A stretch of DNA of 64,000 nucleotides from contig CASFGA010000002.1 of assembly GCA_949294185.1 (NCBI GenBank), positions 62,001 through 126,000 of the forward strand, given 5' to 3'. The notes under the pieces were generated by a model. It had not been told where the DNA came from and did no database searches. It saw only the letters and a list, made by a program, of their open reading frames with translations. Source of the DNA: an uncultured Bacteroides sp. GTDB lineage: Bacteria > Bacteroidota > Bacteroidia > Bacteroidales > Bacteroidaceae. A program made the translations under genes and the position numbers. This document shows positions 55,988 to 64,000 of the stretch, piece after piece. Each line of letters starts with the position of its first letter. The stretch's first letter is position 1.

Positions 55988-57011
55988 GCAGGACACAGCA
56001 TACGGCGAACGGGAAGCGGACTACTACGAGCAGTGCCCCGACCAGACTGTGGTTTGCAGGCTGTGCCCGCACGAGTGTCACCTGAGCGAAGGCAGGCAGG
56101 GACGCTGCCGCAGCCGGACAAACCGCGGGGGAAAACTTTATACACTGGCATACGGAAGAGTCTGCGCCCTGCACACAGACCCTGTCGAGAAGAAGCCGCT
56201 GTATCATTTCCTGCCGGGATCGCGATGTTTCTCCTTAGCGGCGGCGGGGTGTAACCTGTCGTGCCAGAACTGTCAGAACTGGGAAATTTCGCAATCCTCT
56301 CCTTTAGAGGTCGGCTGCCGCCGGATTACGCCGGAAAGACTGGGCGAAACGGCCGCTTGCTCCGGCTGCCGGTCGGTTGCATACACATATACCGAGCCGC
56401 TGACTTACCTGGAATTCACCCGCGACTGTGCCGCCGCCTGCAAAGCGAAGGGACTGAAAAACATTCTGGTCACGGCGGGATATGTAAACGAAAGGCCGCT
56501 CGCTGAGCTTCTGCCTTATATAGATGCCGCAAACATCGACCTGAAATCTTTTTCCGACGATACCTACCGCCGCATCAGCCACGCGCATCTCGCGCCGGTG
56601 CTGCGGACGCTCTTGCTGATGAAGGAGGCCGGCGTATGGACAGAGATTACCAACCTGGTCATTCCCTCGGTCAACGACAATCGCGAACAAGTCCGCACGC
56701 TGTGCCGGTGGCTGGCCGACAACGGTCTGGCCGACTCCCCGCTGCACTTCAGCCGGTTCTTTCCCCGCTATCGTCTGGGCCATCTTCCGCCCACCCCGGT
56801 GGAAACGCTCCTTCAGGCCCGGCAGACCGCCCGTGAAGAAGGGATGCGGTTCGTCTACATCGGCAACACAAACCTGCCCGGTGCAGAAGACACCTGCTGT
56901 CCGCACTGCGGAAAACGGCTGGTTCGCCGCGACATCTATCAGGTTTCGCCCCACCGTTTCAGCGGCTGTTGCCCCGACTGCGGACAGCCCATACCGGGCG
57001 TATGGACTTAA
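55980..57011 (+). CDS. AmmeMemoRadiSam system radical SAM enzyme
   Basis: A 343-residue radical SAM protein of the AmmeMemoRadiSam/PflA-related type. The cluster motif is CNLSCQNC (Cys91, Cys95, Cys98). An N-terminal zinc-like region (CRLCPHEC and a following Cys43) and a C-terminal zinc ribbon (CCPHCGKR, later CCPDCGQP) flank the barrel. The start at 55980 overlaps the end of the fusion gene by 8 bases and has no upstream rival in frame, so the two are translationally coupled. It has no signal peptide, so it acts in the cytoplasm. The product of the system is unknown. Confidence 0.9.
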   Translation: MNEQDTAYGEREADYYEQCPDQTVVCRLCPHECHLSEGRQGRCRSRTNRGGKLYTLAYGRVCALHTDPVEKKPLYHFLPGSRCFSLAAAGCNLSCQNCQNWEISQSSPLEVGCRRITPERLGETAACSGCRSVAYTYTEPLTYLEFTRDCAAACKAKGLKNILVTAGYVNERPLAELLPYIDAANIDLKSFSDDTYRRISHAHLAPVLRTLLLMKEAGVWTEITNLVIPSVNDNREQVRTLCRWLADNGLADSPLHFSRFFPRYRLGHLPPTPVETLLQARQTAREEGMRFVYIGNTNLPGAEDTCCPHCGKRLVRRDIYQVSPHRFSGCCPDCGQPIPGVWT

Positions 57012-57566
57012 TGCAGGGCAATAATCCGGTTTGGCAGGCATGATAATCCGGTTTTATCCGGTCACAACCCCGTTTGTTCCCAACCAACCTACATTTTAAA
57101 TGGTATTTCGTTTAATTTAATGTTTATTAATACGGGGGGGGTAAATTAAACCACTAACTTTGAAGCGCAAATCAGAAGTCTGCCTTCTGAAAGGAGATTA
57201 CATTACCTTGGCAATTCAGTGGGACAATCCTTGTCCGCACCGAAAGTAATGGGACGGCTCTTCTCCTTAACCCGACTATATATCGTCTGCGTCCCGTCTT
57301 GCAGAATAACCGGTTTGCGGAATATCCACGAAGCATTCCGCGTAAAGTTGTTATTATGTGCAGGACGAATTTTTTCATACCAGGCAAACCTCCGAAAGGT
57401 TTCTTTTCAACCGGCGGCATATCCTGCCGCACGTTCCTATTCCTTTGCAGTCCGCGGTTGTCCACAGTATCGGACAGTCTCTGTGCCACCCTCCAGACAT
57501 CCGGACATGGCCTTACAAAAGCAACAGACTATCATGGTATATAATTTCCACTTAAACTAAAAGCGT
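57012..57566 (+). other. 555-base gap before DUF4595 lipoprotein: long leader and G tract
   Basis: Between the radical SAM gene and the lipoprotein gene lie a run of eight G (57134-57141), a -7 box TAACTTTG (57155-57162) and about 400 bases of leader. Short open frames on both strands have no recognisable protein features. ATAATCCGGTTT also occurs twice (near 57019 and 57041). No terminator is clear after the radical SAM gene. Confidence 0.55.
57155..57162 (+). promoter_or_regulatory. Candidate -7 box behind an eight-G tract
   Basis: TAACTTTG fits TAnnTTTG and lies 404 bases before the lipoprotein start. The eight-G run ends 13 bases upstream, within the promoter spacer, where no TTTG box is found. 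Confidence 0.45.
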
Positions 57567-59153
57567 ATGAAGAAAAAGAATCTTATCTGGACACTGGGCA
57601 TACTGATAAGCATGGCCCTTGGATTTACCGCGTGTACCAATGACGACGAAGGCGGAGGCATTGCAGGCGATGCCAACGAACTGATTATCGGAACGTGGGA
57701 ACTGTATGATGCCTACGGATACAAAATGACAGACGGCGAAAAGCAGGATGTGAACGACTTCGCGCTCGGCAGCCTCATGACATTCAATGCCGACGGAACC
57801 GGAGAAATGCATACGGAAAACGCGCCCGAGGAAGCCGAATATTTTGACTGGCGCATTTCCGGAAACACGATTGTCACTACCGGCGGACAGGATTTCAGCT
57901 ATACCATCGAGACATTGAACGACAATGAACTGGTGGTCAGCCGGACAGAAACCTACGACGACGGAAGCAGCTATTACGAAAGACTTACCTTACGCCGGTC
58001 GGGAAGCGGAAGCGGGGATGAAGACGACGGCAAGGAGGATGAAGAGCCCGTTGCAGGCGATGCCGCCACCCTGATTCTCGGTACATGGGATGCCTACAGA
58101 AACTATTGTTACCGGGTTGTCTACGACAGTCAGGAAGAGATATACGACCATACCGATGCAGGCGACTGCATTTTCTATCCCGACGGGACAGGCGAAGAAG
58201 GCTGCATGAGAGGCAAACATTTTACATGGAAACTGGAGGAGGACAATACGCTCTCTCTGACTCACACGGACAGCGGATACGAAACCGGCACGGAAACCGA
58301 CAACTACACTTTCGAAAAGCTGACCGAAACGGATATGAAGATCATCCGGACTTATCAGGATGAAGACGGATTTACCTGCTACGACATCTACCTGATGCAC
58401 AAAACGGGCTCTTATCCCTCGGTTCCGGATATTTCCTCCTCACCGGTAGGGAATGTGTTCACCGGGAAAATCGTCTGGGAACTCGATGAAAAAGAGTTTA
58501 TCTACAATTCCGACGGCTATCTGGAGCAGATAAAGGGAGACGATGAAACCGCCAGCTTCACCTACACTCCCTCTGCAAACGACAGGCCGACCGCAGTCAA
58601 TGTAAATATCGAAGAATCCAACGGAAGGCGGATCACGATTGAAGCGAAATTGAACGAGCAGGGATTCGCTACAGAAATCAGCCAAACCGACACCGAATCC
58701 GACGGTTCCAGCAGAACATACAAGATGACCTGCGGGTATGATATGGAAGGACATCTTACCTTCATGAAGGACAGCCGGGAAAACCGGGAATATACCCTCA
58801 CCTGGCAGGATGGAAACATCGCCCAAGTAGTGACAGAATGCTTCCACGACGACAGTACAACAGAATGGGAGCGCACTCACAACTTCAGCTACAACGGAGC
58901 AACCAATGACAACAACCTGTTATTTTATTACAATGTATACCACATTGACTTCAATTCCACGGAGTATCTCTATTGGGCGGGCGTATTGGGAACCGCTCCC
59001 CATAAGCTCGTAACATCGTTGAACGGGACAACGCACAATTACGACCGTGACTCCGAAACAACGGAGAGCGAAACCTACGAATGGTTTGAACGCGAATTGT
59101 CTATTCAAAAAACGGGAAGACTCGAAAGTCATTTCTTCAAATTCTACGAATAA
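57567..59153 (+). CDS. Lipoprotein with two lipocalin-like repeats and a DUF4595-like C terminus
   Basis: A 528-residue lipoprotein (Cys23 in LGFTACTNDDEGGG; the acidic run after it suggests surface export). Two similar segments of about 120 residues follow: the first from AGDANELIIGTWELYDAYGYKM, the second from AGDAATLILGTWDAYRNYCYRV, each with MTFNADGTG/CIFYPDGTG-like turns. They are joined by an acidic linker (GSGSGDEDDGKEDEEP). The C-terminal 240 residues (SPVGNVFTGKIVWELDEKEF to the end) form repeated beta-strands like DUF4595. Function unknown; a binding role at the surface is plausible. It is closed by a hairpin shared with the opposite cobW-like gene. Confidence 0.8.
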   Translation: MKKKNLIWTLGILISMALGFTACTNDDEGGGIAGDANELIIGTWELYDAYGYKMTDGEKQDVNDFALGSLMTFNADGTGEMHTENAPEEAEYFDWRISGNTIVTTGGQDFSYTIETLNDNELVVSRTETYDDGSSYYERLTLRRSGSGSGDEDDGKEDEEPVAGDAATLILGTWDAYRNYCYRVVYDSQEEIYDHTDAGDCIFYPDGTGEEGCMRGKHFTWKLEEDNTLSLTHTDSGYETGTETDNYTFEKLTETDMKIIRTYQDEDGFTCYDIYLMHKTGSYPSVPDISSSPVGNVFTGKIVWELDEKEFIYNSDGYLEQIKGDDETASFTYTPSANDRPTAVNVNIEESNGRRITIEAKLNEQGFATEISQTDTESDGSSRTYKMTCGYDMEGHLTFMKDSRENREYTLTWQDGNIAQVVTECFHDDSTTEWERTHNFSYNGATNDNNLLFYYNVYHIDFNSTEYLYWAGVLGTAPHKLVTSLNGTTHNYDRDSETTESETYEWFERELSIQKTGRLESHFFKFYE

Positions 59154-59158
59154 CCCTA

Positions 59159-59188
59159 CATTCTTCCGGGCACATGCCCGGAAGAATG
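59159..59188. terminator. Bidirectional terminator between DUF4595 lipoprotein and cobW-like gene
   Basis: A perfect 13-bp stem (59159-59171 with 59176-59188) with a four-base loop between convergent stop codons. Confidence 0.84.
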
Positions 59189-59196
59189 CAATTCCC

Positions 59197-60432
59197 TTAT
59201 TCCAAACACTCGTCCAAATCGCGGGCAAGCTGTTCTTTGTCTAAATGCTGCCCAATGAATACCATCTTAATCATGCGGTCTCCATACTTCTCGTCCCAGT
59301 CGCGCATAAGTCCCGGCTCTTGTTGCATCAGCCGAATCAGGTCTTCCTCCGGGGCGGTAGCATACCATAGTCCTGCCTCACGCAGCTGTTTCTGCATGCC
59401 GGCCTGCTCAAACAAGTACGACATGTCGCGGTTGTGGCTGAAATAACACACGCCCTTCGTGCGGATAACGTTTTTCGGCCATTTCGTCGCGATGAAACGG
59501 TCGAACTTATGGATGTCGAATGCCGGACGGCGGTAATAGACGAAAGTGCCGATTCCGTATTCCTCCACTTCTCCCCCCTCGTGATGATGGTGGTGATGGT
59601 GCTCATGCCCGTGTCCGGCCTCATCATGCTCGTGGCCGTGGTGATGTTCTTCATGTTCATGCGCGTGTACATGCGCTTCCTTTTCCTCTTCCTCCGTCAT
59701 CTGCCGTTCGATTCCCCGAATCCACCCGGCGGAAGTAGCCACCCGCTCAAAATCGAACAGGTGCGTATGGATGATTTTGTCCAAGTCTACCTTCGCATAG
59801 TCGCACTCTATGATTTCCGCCCCCGGCTGCAAAGTATGTATGATATGCTTGATACGGCCCAATTCTTCGGGGCTGACCTCGGAAGCCTTGTTCAAAAGGA
59901 TGATATTACAGAACTCTATCTGCTGGATGATCAGGTTCTCAATGTCTTCTTCATCGATATGCTTGCGCGTCAGGTCATCGCCGCAGGCAAATTCGCTCTG
60001 CATGCGCAGCGCGTCCACCACGGTCACAATGCTGTCCAGCCGGCAGATGCCATATTTGATATAGGCTCCCCCCATCGTAGGGATAGAGCAGATGGTCTGG
60101 GCGATAGGTTCCGGCTCGCAGATGCCGCTTGCCTCGATCACGATATAGTCGAAACGCTGCAGCTTCATCAGGTCGAAAATCTGTTCCACCAAGTCCATCT
60201 TCAGCGTACAGCAGATGCAGCCGTTCTGCAAGGCTACGAGACTGTCGTCTTTCTTGCCTACCACACCGCCCTTCTGAATCAGGTCGGCGTCGATATTCAC
60301 CTCACCGATATCGTTTACGATTACGGCAAACTTGATGCCTTGCTTGTTTGAAAGGATATGGTTGACCAAAGTAGTTTTTCCGCTGCCCAGATAACCGGTC
60401 AGGAGCAGCACAGGAATTTCTCTTGTTTTCAT
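59197..60432 (-). CDS. CobW/COG0523 family GTPase with histidine-rich metal loop
   Basis: A 411-residue G3E-family GTPase and putative metal chaperone. Walker A is GYLGSGKTT (residues 13-21), and the metal motif CICC is at residues 72-75. A histidine-rich loop lies at about 254-284 with 18 His among 31 residues. Members with this loop usually deliver zinc to client proteins when metal is scarce; other COG0523 members serve cobalt or iron enzymes. A -7 box lies 56 bases upstream. Zinc or Zur regulation is not visible in the leader, so zinc is an inference from the family. It is expressed on its own. Confidence 0.88.
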   Translation of the reverse strand: MKTREIPVLLLTGYLGSGKTTLVNHILSNKQGIKFAVIVNDIGEVNIDADLIQKGGVVGKKDDSLVALQNGCICCTLKMDLVEQIFDLMKLQRFDYIVIEASGICEPEPIAQTICSIPTMGGAYIKYGICRLDSIVTVVDALRMQSEFACGDDLTRKHIDEEDIENLIIQQIEFCNIILLNKASEVSPEELGRIKHIIHTLQPGAEIIECDYAKVDLDKIIHTHLFDFERVATSAGWIRGIERQMTEEEEKEAHVHAHEHEEHHHGHEHDEAGHGHEHHHHHHHEGGEVEEYGIGTFVYYRRPAFDIHKFDRFIATKWPKNVIRTKGVCYFSHNRDMSYLFEQAGMQKQLREAGLWYATAPEEDLIRLMQQEPGLMRDWDEKYGDRMIKMVFIGQHLDKEQLARDLDECLE

Positions 60433-60487
60433 GCGTCATGTATTTAAAAGTTCAGGGGAAGCCGCACCCGAACATGCAACTTCCCCG

Positions 60488-60495
60488 CAAAAATA
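60488..60495 (-). promoter_or_regulatory. Candidate -7 box for cobW-like gene
   Basis: TATTTTTG on the minus strand fits TAnnTTTG, 56 bases before the start codon. No -33 box at the normal distance. Confidence 0.42.
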
Positions 60496-60532
60496 CAATT
60501 ATTTCCGTTACGTTGATACGGTCAAAAAAACA

Positions 60533-61351
60533 TTACCATCCGGCCAGCGGTATCTTCCGCACCGGTGCAGGAAATGCCGCATCCATCTCTCTGAGGTCTT
60601 CGTCCGTCAAACAGATGTCCAGACTGCGGTGATTCTCCTCCACATGGCTGACAGAACCCGCCTTCGGTATGGCCATGACACCCGGAAGGCGCAATACCCA
60701 CGCCAAGAGTATCTGCGTGGGAGTGGCGTTGTGACGGGAAGCAATTTCTGTCAGCACCTTGTGAGTCCGGAGCCTTCCCTCGCCAAGCGGAGTATATGCC
60801 ATGACCGGCATCCGCTGCTGTCTGCTCCACGGCAACAAATCATATTCCACTCCTCGCTCGGCAAGGTTATACAACACCTGATTGGCGGCGCAATCCTCTC
60901 CATGGGGAAGGGCAAGAATACGTTTCATATCGTCCACATCCAGGTTACTCATCCCCCATCGGGCGATTTTGCCCTCTTGCTGCAGCTCCACCATCGCACG
61001 AACCGTCTCAGAGAAAGGATGCCGCCCTTTCCAGTGAAGCAGATAAAGGTCTATATACTCCGTTCCCAAACGGCGCAGACTGTGTTCGCAGGCACGCTTG
61101 GTCCCTTCATAACTTGCATTTCCCGGCAGCACCTTGCTTACCAAAAAGACCCTGTCGCGACAATCCCTTATCGCCTCGCCCACCAGCTCCTCGTTTCCGT
61201 ACATTTCAGCGGTATCAATCACTGTCATGCCCAAATCGATTCCGCGGCGCAAGGCACGTATCTCTTCTTCCCGCCGCCGTCCCATCTGCCAGGTACCCTG
61301 TCCCAATGCGCATACCTGCCGTCTGTCTCTGAATACAATCTGATGTTCCAT
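60533..61351 (-). CDS. Aldo/keto reductase
   Basis: A 272-residue NADPH-dependent aldo/keto reductase. The catalytic tetrad is visible as Asp46, Tyr51, Lys73 and His106 (IDTAEMYGNEE, LVSKVLPG, LYLLHWKG). The NADPH site is formed by GVMAIPKAGSVSHVEEN near the end. The carbonyl substrate cannot be predicted. It lies 6 bases after the FMN reductase gene, so the two form a small redox operon on the minus strand. Confidence 0.9.
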   Translation of the reverse strand: MEHQIVFRDRRQVCALGQGTWQMGRRREEEIRALRRGIDLGMTVIDTAEMYGNEELVGEAIRDCRDRVFLVSKVLPGNASYEGTKRACEHSLRRLGTEYIDLYLLHWKGRHPFSETVRAMVELQQEGKIARWGMSNLDVDDMKRILALPHGEDCAANQVLYNLAERGVEYDLLPWSRQQRMPVMAYTPLGEGRLRTHKVLTEIASRHNATPTQILLAWVLRLPGVMAIPKAGSVSHVEENHRSLDICLTDEDLREMDAAFPAPVRKIPLAGW

Positions 61352-61357
61352 CCCGGC

Positions 61358-61897
61358 TTACCCTATCGTTTTGCCCATATCATAGGCTACTTTCAGCGAA
61401 GGATGCCCCGCTATCTCGCCCGCACCGTTGACTCCTCCGGCAAAGACCGAACCCACCAGACGGGCCTTCTCGAAACAGTCAACCCATCCTCCCAGTCCGG
61501 CAACGGCCCGCTCGGGAACACGGCTGTCGTCTTCGGCCGCAGAGGTCAGCATGTATATCTCACGGAAACGATAATCGGACGGAAAGAGCGGATTGGCACG
61601 GTCTAACAGCGTTTTCATCTGTCCGCTCATCTCATTATAATAGACAGGCGTAGCGAATGCAATGACATCGGCATCGTGCATCCTTGCCACAATTTCCTGC
61701 GCATCATCGGAAATGACGCATTTCCGTGTCTTCTGACAGGCGAGACAGCCTTTACAAAACCGGATATCCTTACCTTTCAAGGTTATTCTCTCCACTTCAT
61801 TGCCGGCATCAGCAGCCCCTCTGGCAAATTCATCGGCAAGCGCGTCTGAGTTGCTCCTTGCACGGAGACTGGATGATATGACCAATACTTTTTTCAT
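61358..61897 (-). CDS. NADPH-dependent FMN reductase / flavodoxin-fold protein
   Basis: A 179-residue flavodoxin-fold protein. The N-terminal loop MKKVLVISSSLRARSNSDALADEFARGA binds FMN phosphate, and CKGCLACQKTRKCVISDD is a cysteine-rich stretch typical of the iron-sulfur flavoprotein-like subset; ATPVYYNEMSGQMKTLLDR contacts the isoalloxazine ring. The start at 61897 opens the conserved strand; a start at 61915 adds six residues. A -7 box and two repeats lie upstream. Together with the aldo/keto reductase it may serve flavin- or NADPH-linked reduction. Confidence 0.86.
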   Translation of the reverse strand: MKKVLVISSSLRARSNSDALADEFARGAADAGNEVERITLKGKDIRFCKGCLACQKTRKCVISDDAQEIVARMHDADVIAFATPVYYNEMSGQMKTLLDRANPLFPSDYRFREIYMLTSAAEDDSRVPERAVAGLGGWVDCFEKARLVGSVFAGGVNGAGEIAGHPSLKVAYDMGKTIG

Positions 61898-61924
61898 GAC
61901 CCTACATATTTTCATTTACAGAAG

Positions 61925-61932
61925 CAAATATA
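61925..61932 (-). promoter_or_regulatory. Candidate -7 box for FMN reductase/AKR operon
   Basis: TATATTTG on the minus strand fits TAnnTTTG, 27 bases before the start at 61897. Confidence 0.45.
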
Positions 61933-61958
61933 GCGGGAAAAGCTTGAAAACCGTTTTT

Positions 61959-61991
61959 TGAAAGGCTCAAAATATTTTTCTGAAAGGTTCA
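61959..61991. repeat. TGAAAGGYTCA repeat upstream of FMN reductase promoter
   Basis: TGAAAGGCTCA (61959-61969) and TGAAAGGTTCA (61981-61991) are 22 bases apart. The second is a clean palindrome (TGAA-N3-TTCA) and the first nearly so. They lie 27-59 bases upstream of the -7 box, suitable for an activator or repressor. Confidence 0.42.
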
Positions 61992-62084
61992 GCATTAAAA
62001 TTTCATTCTGATGAAACCTCCGCATTTCCCTAAGCAAAAACAAATATGCTCTTGTCACGAAATCCGTCTGCTCTTGCTCTGACC

Positions 62085-64000
62085 TCAGAAGCGGCATCGG
62101 ATGTCCACGCCCACTTGCAGCGGACGACCCATCTGAGCGAATCCGCGTCCCATTGTCTCGAAGTAGAATGCCTGGTAATCCTTGTTCAGCGCATTGTTTA
62201 TCCAGAAGGAAATCTGCCCGCTGCCCTTGTTCAAGCTGACACGGCCGCTCAAGGTGCCGTAAAGTGCCTGACTGGCGTTGTTTTTTTCCGTCCAATAGAT
62301 GCGTCCGGCCGCCTTATAATGGGCGTCTACCGTCACATTGTCCAGAAAGTCACACGACCGCAGCGTGAAGACATACTGTCCGCCCACATTGAAGGTATGC
62401 TTCGGAACGAAGGGAACATAGTGGCCGTTGTAGTTTACCTCCTGCATTCCGCCGTTTGTCCGCTCGTTTGTCACATAGTCGGTAAAGGTAGCGTAGGTGT
62501 ATCCATAGTTCCCGTTCAGACTGAATGCCTCCGTCACCTGGGCACGGATGCCGACTTCCGCCCCGACGCTCCGGCTCTTTCCGGCGTTCACCGTGATGCG
62601 CCCCATGCCGCGCTCGGAGAAACGGGAAAGCTGTTGGTCGTGCGTGTCCATGTAGAAGGCGGCCAAATCGGCCTGAAGCTTCCCTCCAAACAGCGTAAGA
62701 TGCGACCCGACCTCATAGTTCCACGAATATTCCGGACGGTAGGTCGTGGTCTCCTCGATATTCACTTCCGAATCCGGAAGCATATCACCTGCCATCTGCG
62801 TCACCATTCCCCCGCTCTTTTCGTCGATTGCCTCAATCATCTGTCCGGTCATCACGCCCTGAATCAGGTCGGAAAACATCTGGACATTGTATCCGCCCGA
62901 ACGATACCCTTTCGTCACACTGGCATAAATGTTCGTATTCGGGGAGAAATCATACTTCAGTGCTATCTTCGGCAGCAGCTGGAGGTTGTCGGCGTTCAGT
63001 TTTCCGCGGAGCAGCGGACTGATCTGCATATCCCGAAGCGGAATGGTGGCCATCGGAAGCCGGATATTGAAATCGAAACCCATCTGTGTGCCGGAGTCAT
63101 AGGTCATCCAATACTTTTCATATTCCAGGCGCAACCCGGCAGTAAGCGACAGTCCCTCGACAAACAGGTCGTTTACCGTAGACTGATGGTAGACCGCCGC
63201 GCTCACGGTAGGCGTACTGAACTGCCCGCTTACCGTAAACCGGGAGTCTGTCACATCGAGCCACATGTCCGGCATGCGCGGGTTATCGGCTTTCAGTCCG
63301 GCAAACACCTCATTCACGTTGTCTTCCACCATCGTCTTTACCCCGTCTTCGCAGAAAGTGACAGGAGCCTCCGTGGAAAGCCACTGATAAAAGCCGCTCA
63401 CGCCCGTAGTCCACTGCCAACGCCGACCCGGGCGCGCCTTCAGCACGATTTCCTGCGAGAGCGTCTTCGAGTTTTGTTTCTGCACAAGCGTATAAATGTC
63501 CTGCTCTGTAAAATCCTGGTCCATGTCCATGTGGTCACGCAAATACTGAAATCCGGTAACGCTGTTCAATATGAAATTATCGGCATGGCGTTCCACATTC
63601 AGCCCCGAGTTCAGCAGATTACGCTTGTAGCCGCACGCATGATTGTAAGAGATCCGGCCGATATAGTCCCCGCGGTCTTCCGTGCCCGACACGAGCCCGG
63701 TGTACGCATACGGGTATCCGCCTTGGTTATTATACTCGTAATTGACCGTAAAGTCAAGTTTCAAATTCTCTTTGGGCAGATAAATGGCACGGATGCGACC
63801 GCCAAACTCATCGTTCCGGTCGATGCGCTCGCCGTTGTACGCATTCTTGAAGAATCCCCCGTCGTGGCGATAGAACAGACCGACGGAGAAGGCAAACTGT
63901 TCGGATATGCGATGATAGTGGGTGAGCGAGGCGCGGTAGTCGTTATACACGGCTCCGCTCAGCCGAACATCCGTCCCCTGATACGTAAACGGTGACTTGG
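62085..64000 (-). CDS. TonB-dependent receptor, C-terminal part (5' end outside window)
   Basis: At least 638 residues of an outer-membrane TonB-dependent receptor barrel; the frame is open to the end of the window, so the plug domain and signal peptide are missing. The GTG at 63950 is internal. Strands include FDFTVNYEYNNQGGYPYAY-like segments, YDFSPNTNIYASVTKGYRSGGYN and a late HTFNVGGQYVF, and the end is DYQAFYFETMGRGFAQMGRPLQVGVDIRCRF. GYRSGGYN and the closing ALNKDYQAFYFE are typical of siderophore- or heme-type receptors. No SusD follows, so a SusC role is less likely. The ligand is not predictable. Confidence 0.88.
   Translation of the reverse strand, partial: KSPFTYQGTDVRLSGAVYNDYRASLTHYHRISEQFAFSVGLFYRHDGGFFKNAYNGERIDRNDEFGGRIRAIYLPKENLKLDFTVNYEYNNQGGYPYAYTGLVSGTEDRGDYIGRISYNHACGYKRNLLNSGLNVERHADNFILNSVTGFQYLRDHMDMDQDFTEQDIYTLVQKQNSKTLSQEIVLKARPGRRWQWTTGVSGFYQWLSTEAPVTFCEDGVKTMVEDNVNEVFAGLKADNPRMPDMWLDVTDSRFTVSGQFSTPTVSAAVYHQSTVNDLFVEGLSLTAGLRLEYEKYWMTYDSGTQMGFDFNIRLPMATIPLRDMQISPLLRGKLNADNLQLLPKIALKYDFSPNTNIYASVTKGYRSGGYNVQMFSDLIQGVMTGQMIEAIDEKSGGMVTQMAGDMLPDSEVNIEETTTYRPEYSWNYEVGSHLTLFGGKLQADLAAFYMDTHDQQLSRFSERGMGRITVNAGKSRSVGAEVGIRAQVTEAFSLNGNYGYTYATFTDYVTNERTNGGMQEVNYNGHYVPFVPKHTFNVGGQYVFTLRSCDFLDNVTVDAHYKAAGRIYWTEKNNASQALYGTLSGRVSLNKGSGQISFWINNALNKDYQAFYFETMGRGFAQMGRPLQVGVDIRCRF

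Noticed and set aside
57172..57560. Short open frames on both strands in the gap before the DUF4595 lipoprotein
   Set aside because: They have no conserved motifs and unusual composition (many Arg, Ser and Pro), and they overlap one another. I treat the stretch as leader.
62046..63995. A 649-residue open frame on the plus strand
   Set aside because: It lies opposite the TonB-dependent receptor gene, whose minus-strand frame has clear family motifs. The plus-strand product has no domain and is rich in His and Arg, as expected of an antisense shadow.

Overview
The window reads as one 64 kb stretch of chromosome from a gut Bacteroidales bacterium, most likely Bacteroides or a close relative. 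The evidence is: several -7 boxes of the TAnnTTTG type, two of them with a TTTG box exactly 19 bases upstream; weak or absent Shine-Dalgarno sites; lipoproteins whose cysteine is followed by an acidic run (the Bacteroidetes surface-export signal); glycan enzymes of families GH31 and GH29; a SusD-like tail; and a BtuG-type B12 lipoprotein beside BtuB. I cannot name the species. I see no insertion sequence, prophage, CRISPR array or rRNA. The first and last genes run off the window.

Layout. 1-3.2 kb: MacB-type permease (partial), HlyD-type adaptor and TolC-type outer-membrane protein of a tripartite efflux pump. 3.2-6.6 kb: an S1-domain RNA-binding protein, a secreted endonuclease/exonuclease/phosphatase-fold lipoprotein, and a membrane protein fused to a cytidylate-kinase-like domain. 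6.7-12.2 kb: a membrane-tethered sensor/AraC regulator next to a GH31 glycosidase. 12.4-12.6 kb: two identical tRNA-Met genes. 12.9-18.7 kb: START-like protein, LptF/G permease, RibBA, Bax-inhibitor-like protein and an aspartate aminotransferase. 19.0-21.4 kb: an orphan response regulator followed by a fasciclin/SusD chimeric lipoprotein. 21.5-25.1 kb, minus strand: MscL, GroEL, GroES and an AraC regulator. 25.4-31.8 kb: RmuC with a small upstream gene, HisS, a zinc peptidase and topoisomerase III. 31.8-33.2 kb, minus strand: TlpA-type thioredoxin and a cell-wall amidase.

33.3-40.0 kb is the clearest functional unit: a promoter, a cobalamin riboswitch and five tightly packed genes, btuB-btuG-btuF-btuC-btuD. 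They should capture B12 at the surface and carry it across both membranes when B12 is scarce. 40.1-42.9 kb is a more A/T-rich cassette: a GNAT-like protein, a PAPS-reductase-like protein (IbrA/DUF3440) and a ParB-like protein (IbrB), overlapping one another, followed by a metallophosphoesterase. 43-54.3 kb: RfbB, a GH29 fucosidase, PurL, then LysE-like, DUF4924, RfbD and PrfC. 54.4-57.0 kb: an overlapping pair of the AmmeMemoRadiSam system, in which Memo and AMMECR1 are fused and carry an apparent signal peptide. 57.0-59.2 kb: a lipoprotein with two lipocalin-like repeats and a DUF4595-like tail, behind a 555 bp gap with an eight-G run. 59.2-64 kb, minus strand: a histidine-rich CobW GTPase, an aldo/keto reductase with an FMN reductase, and a TonB-dependent receptor that leaves the window.

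Most of the window is core metabolism and envelope biology. The least explained parts are the fasciclin/SusD chimera, the IbrA/IbrB cassette, the exported-looking Memo-AMMECR1 fusion and the membrane/kinase fusion. None of them can be proved to be a new system from sequence alone.
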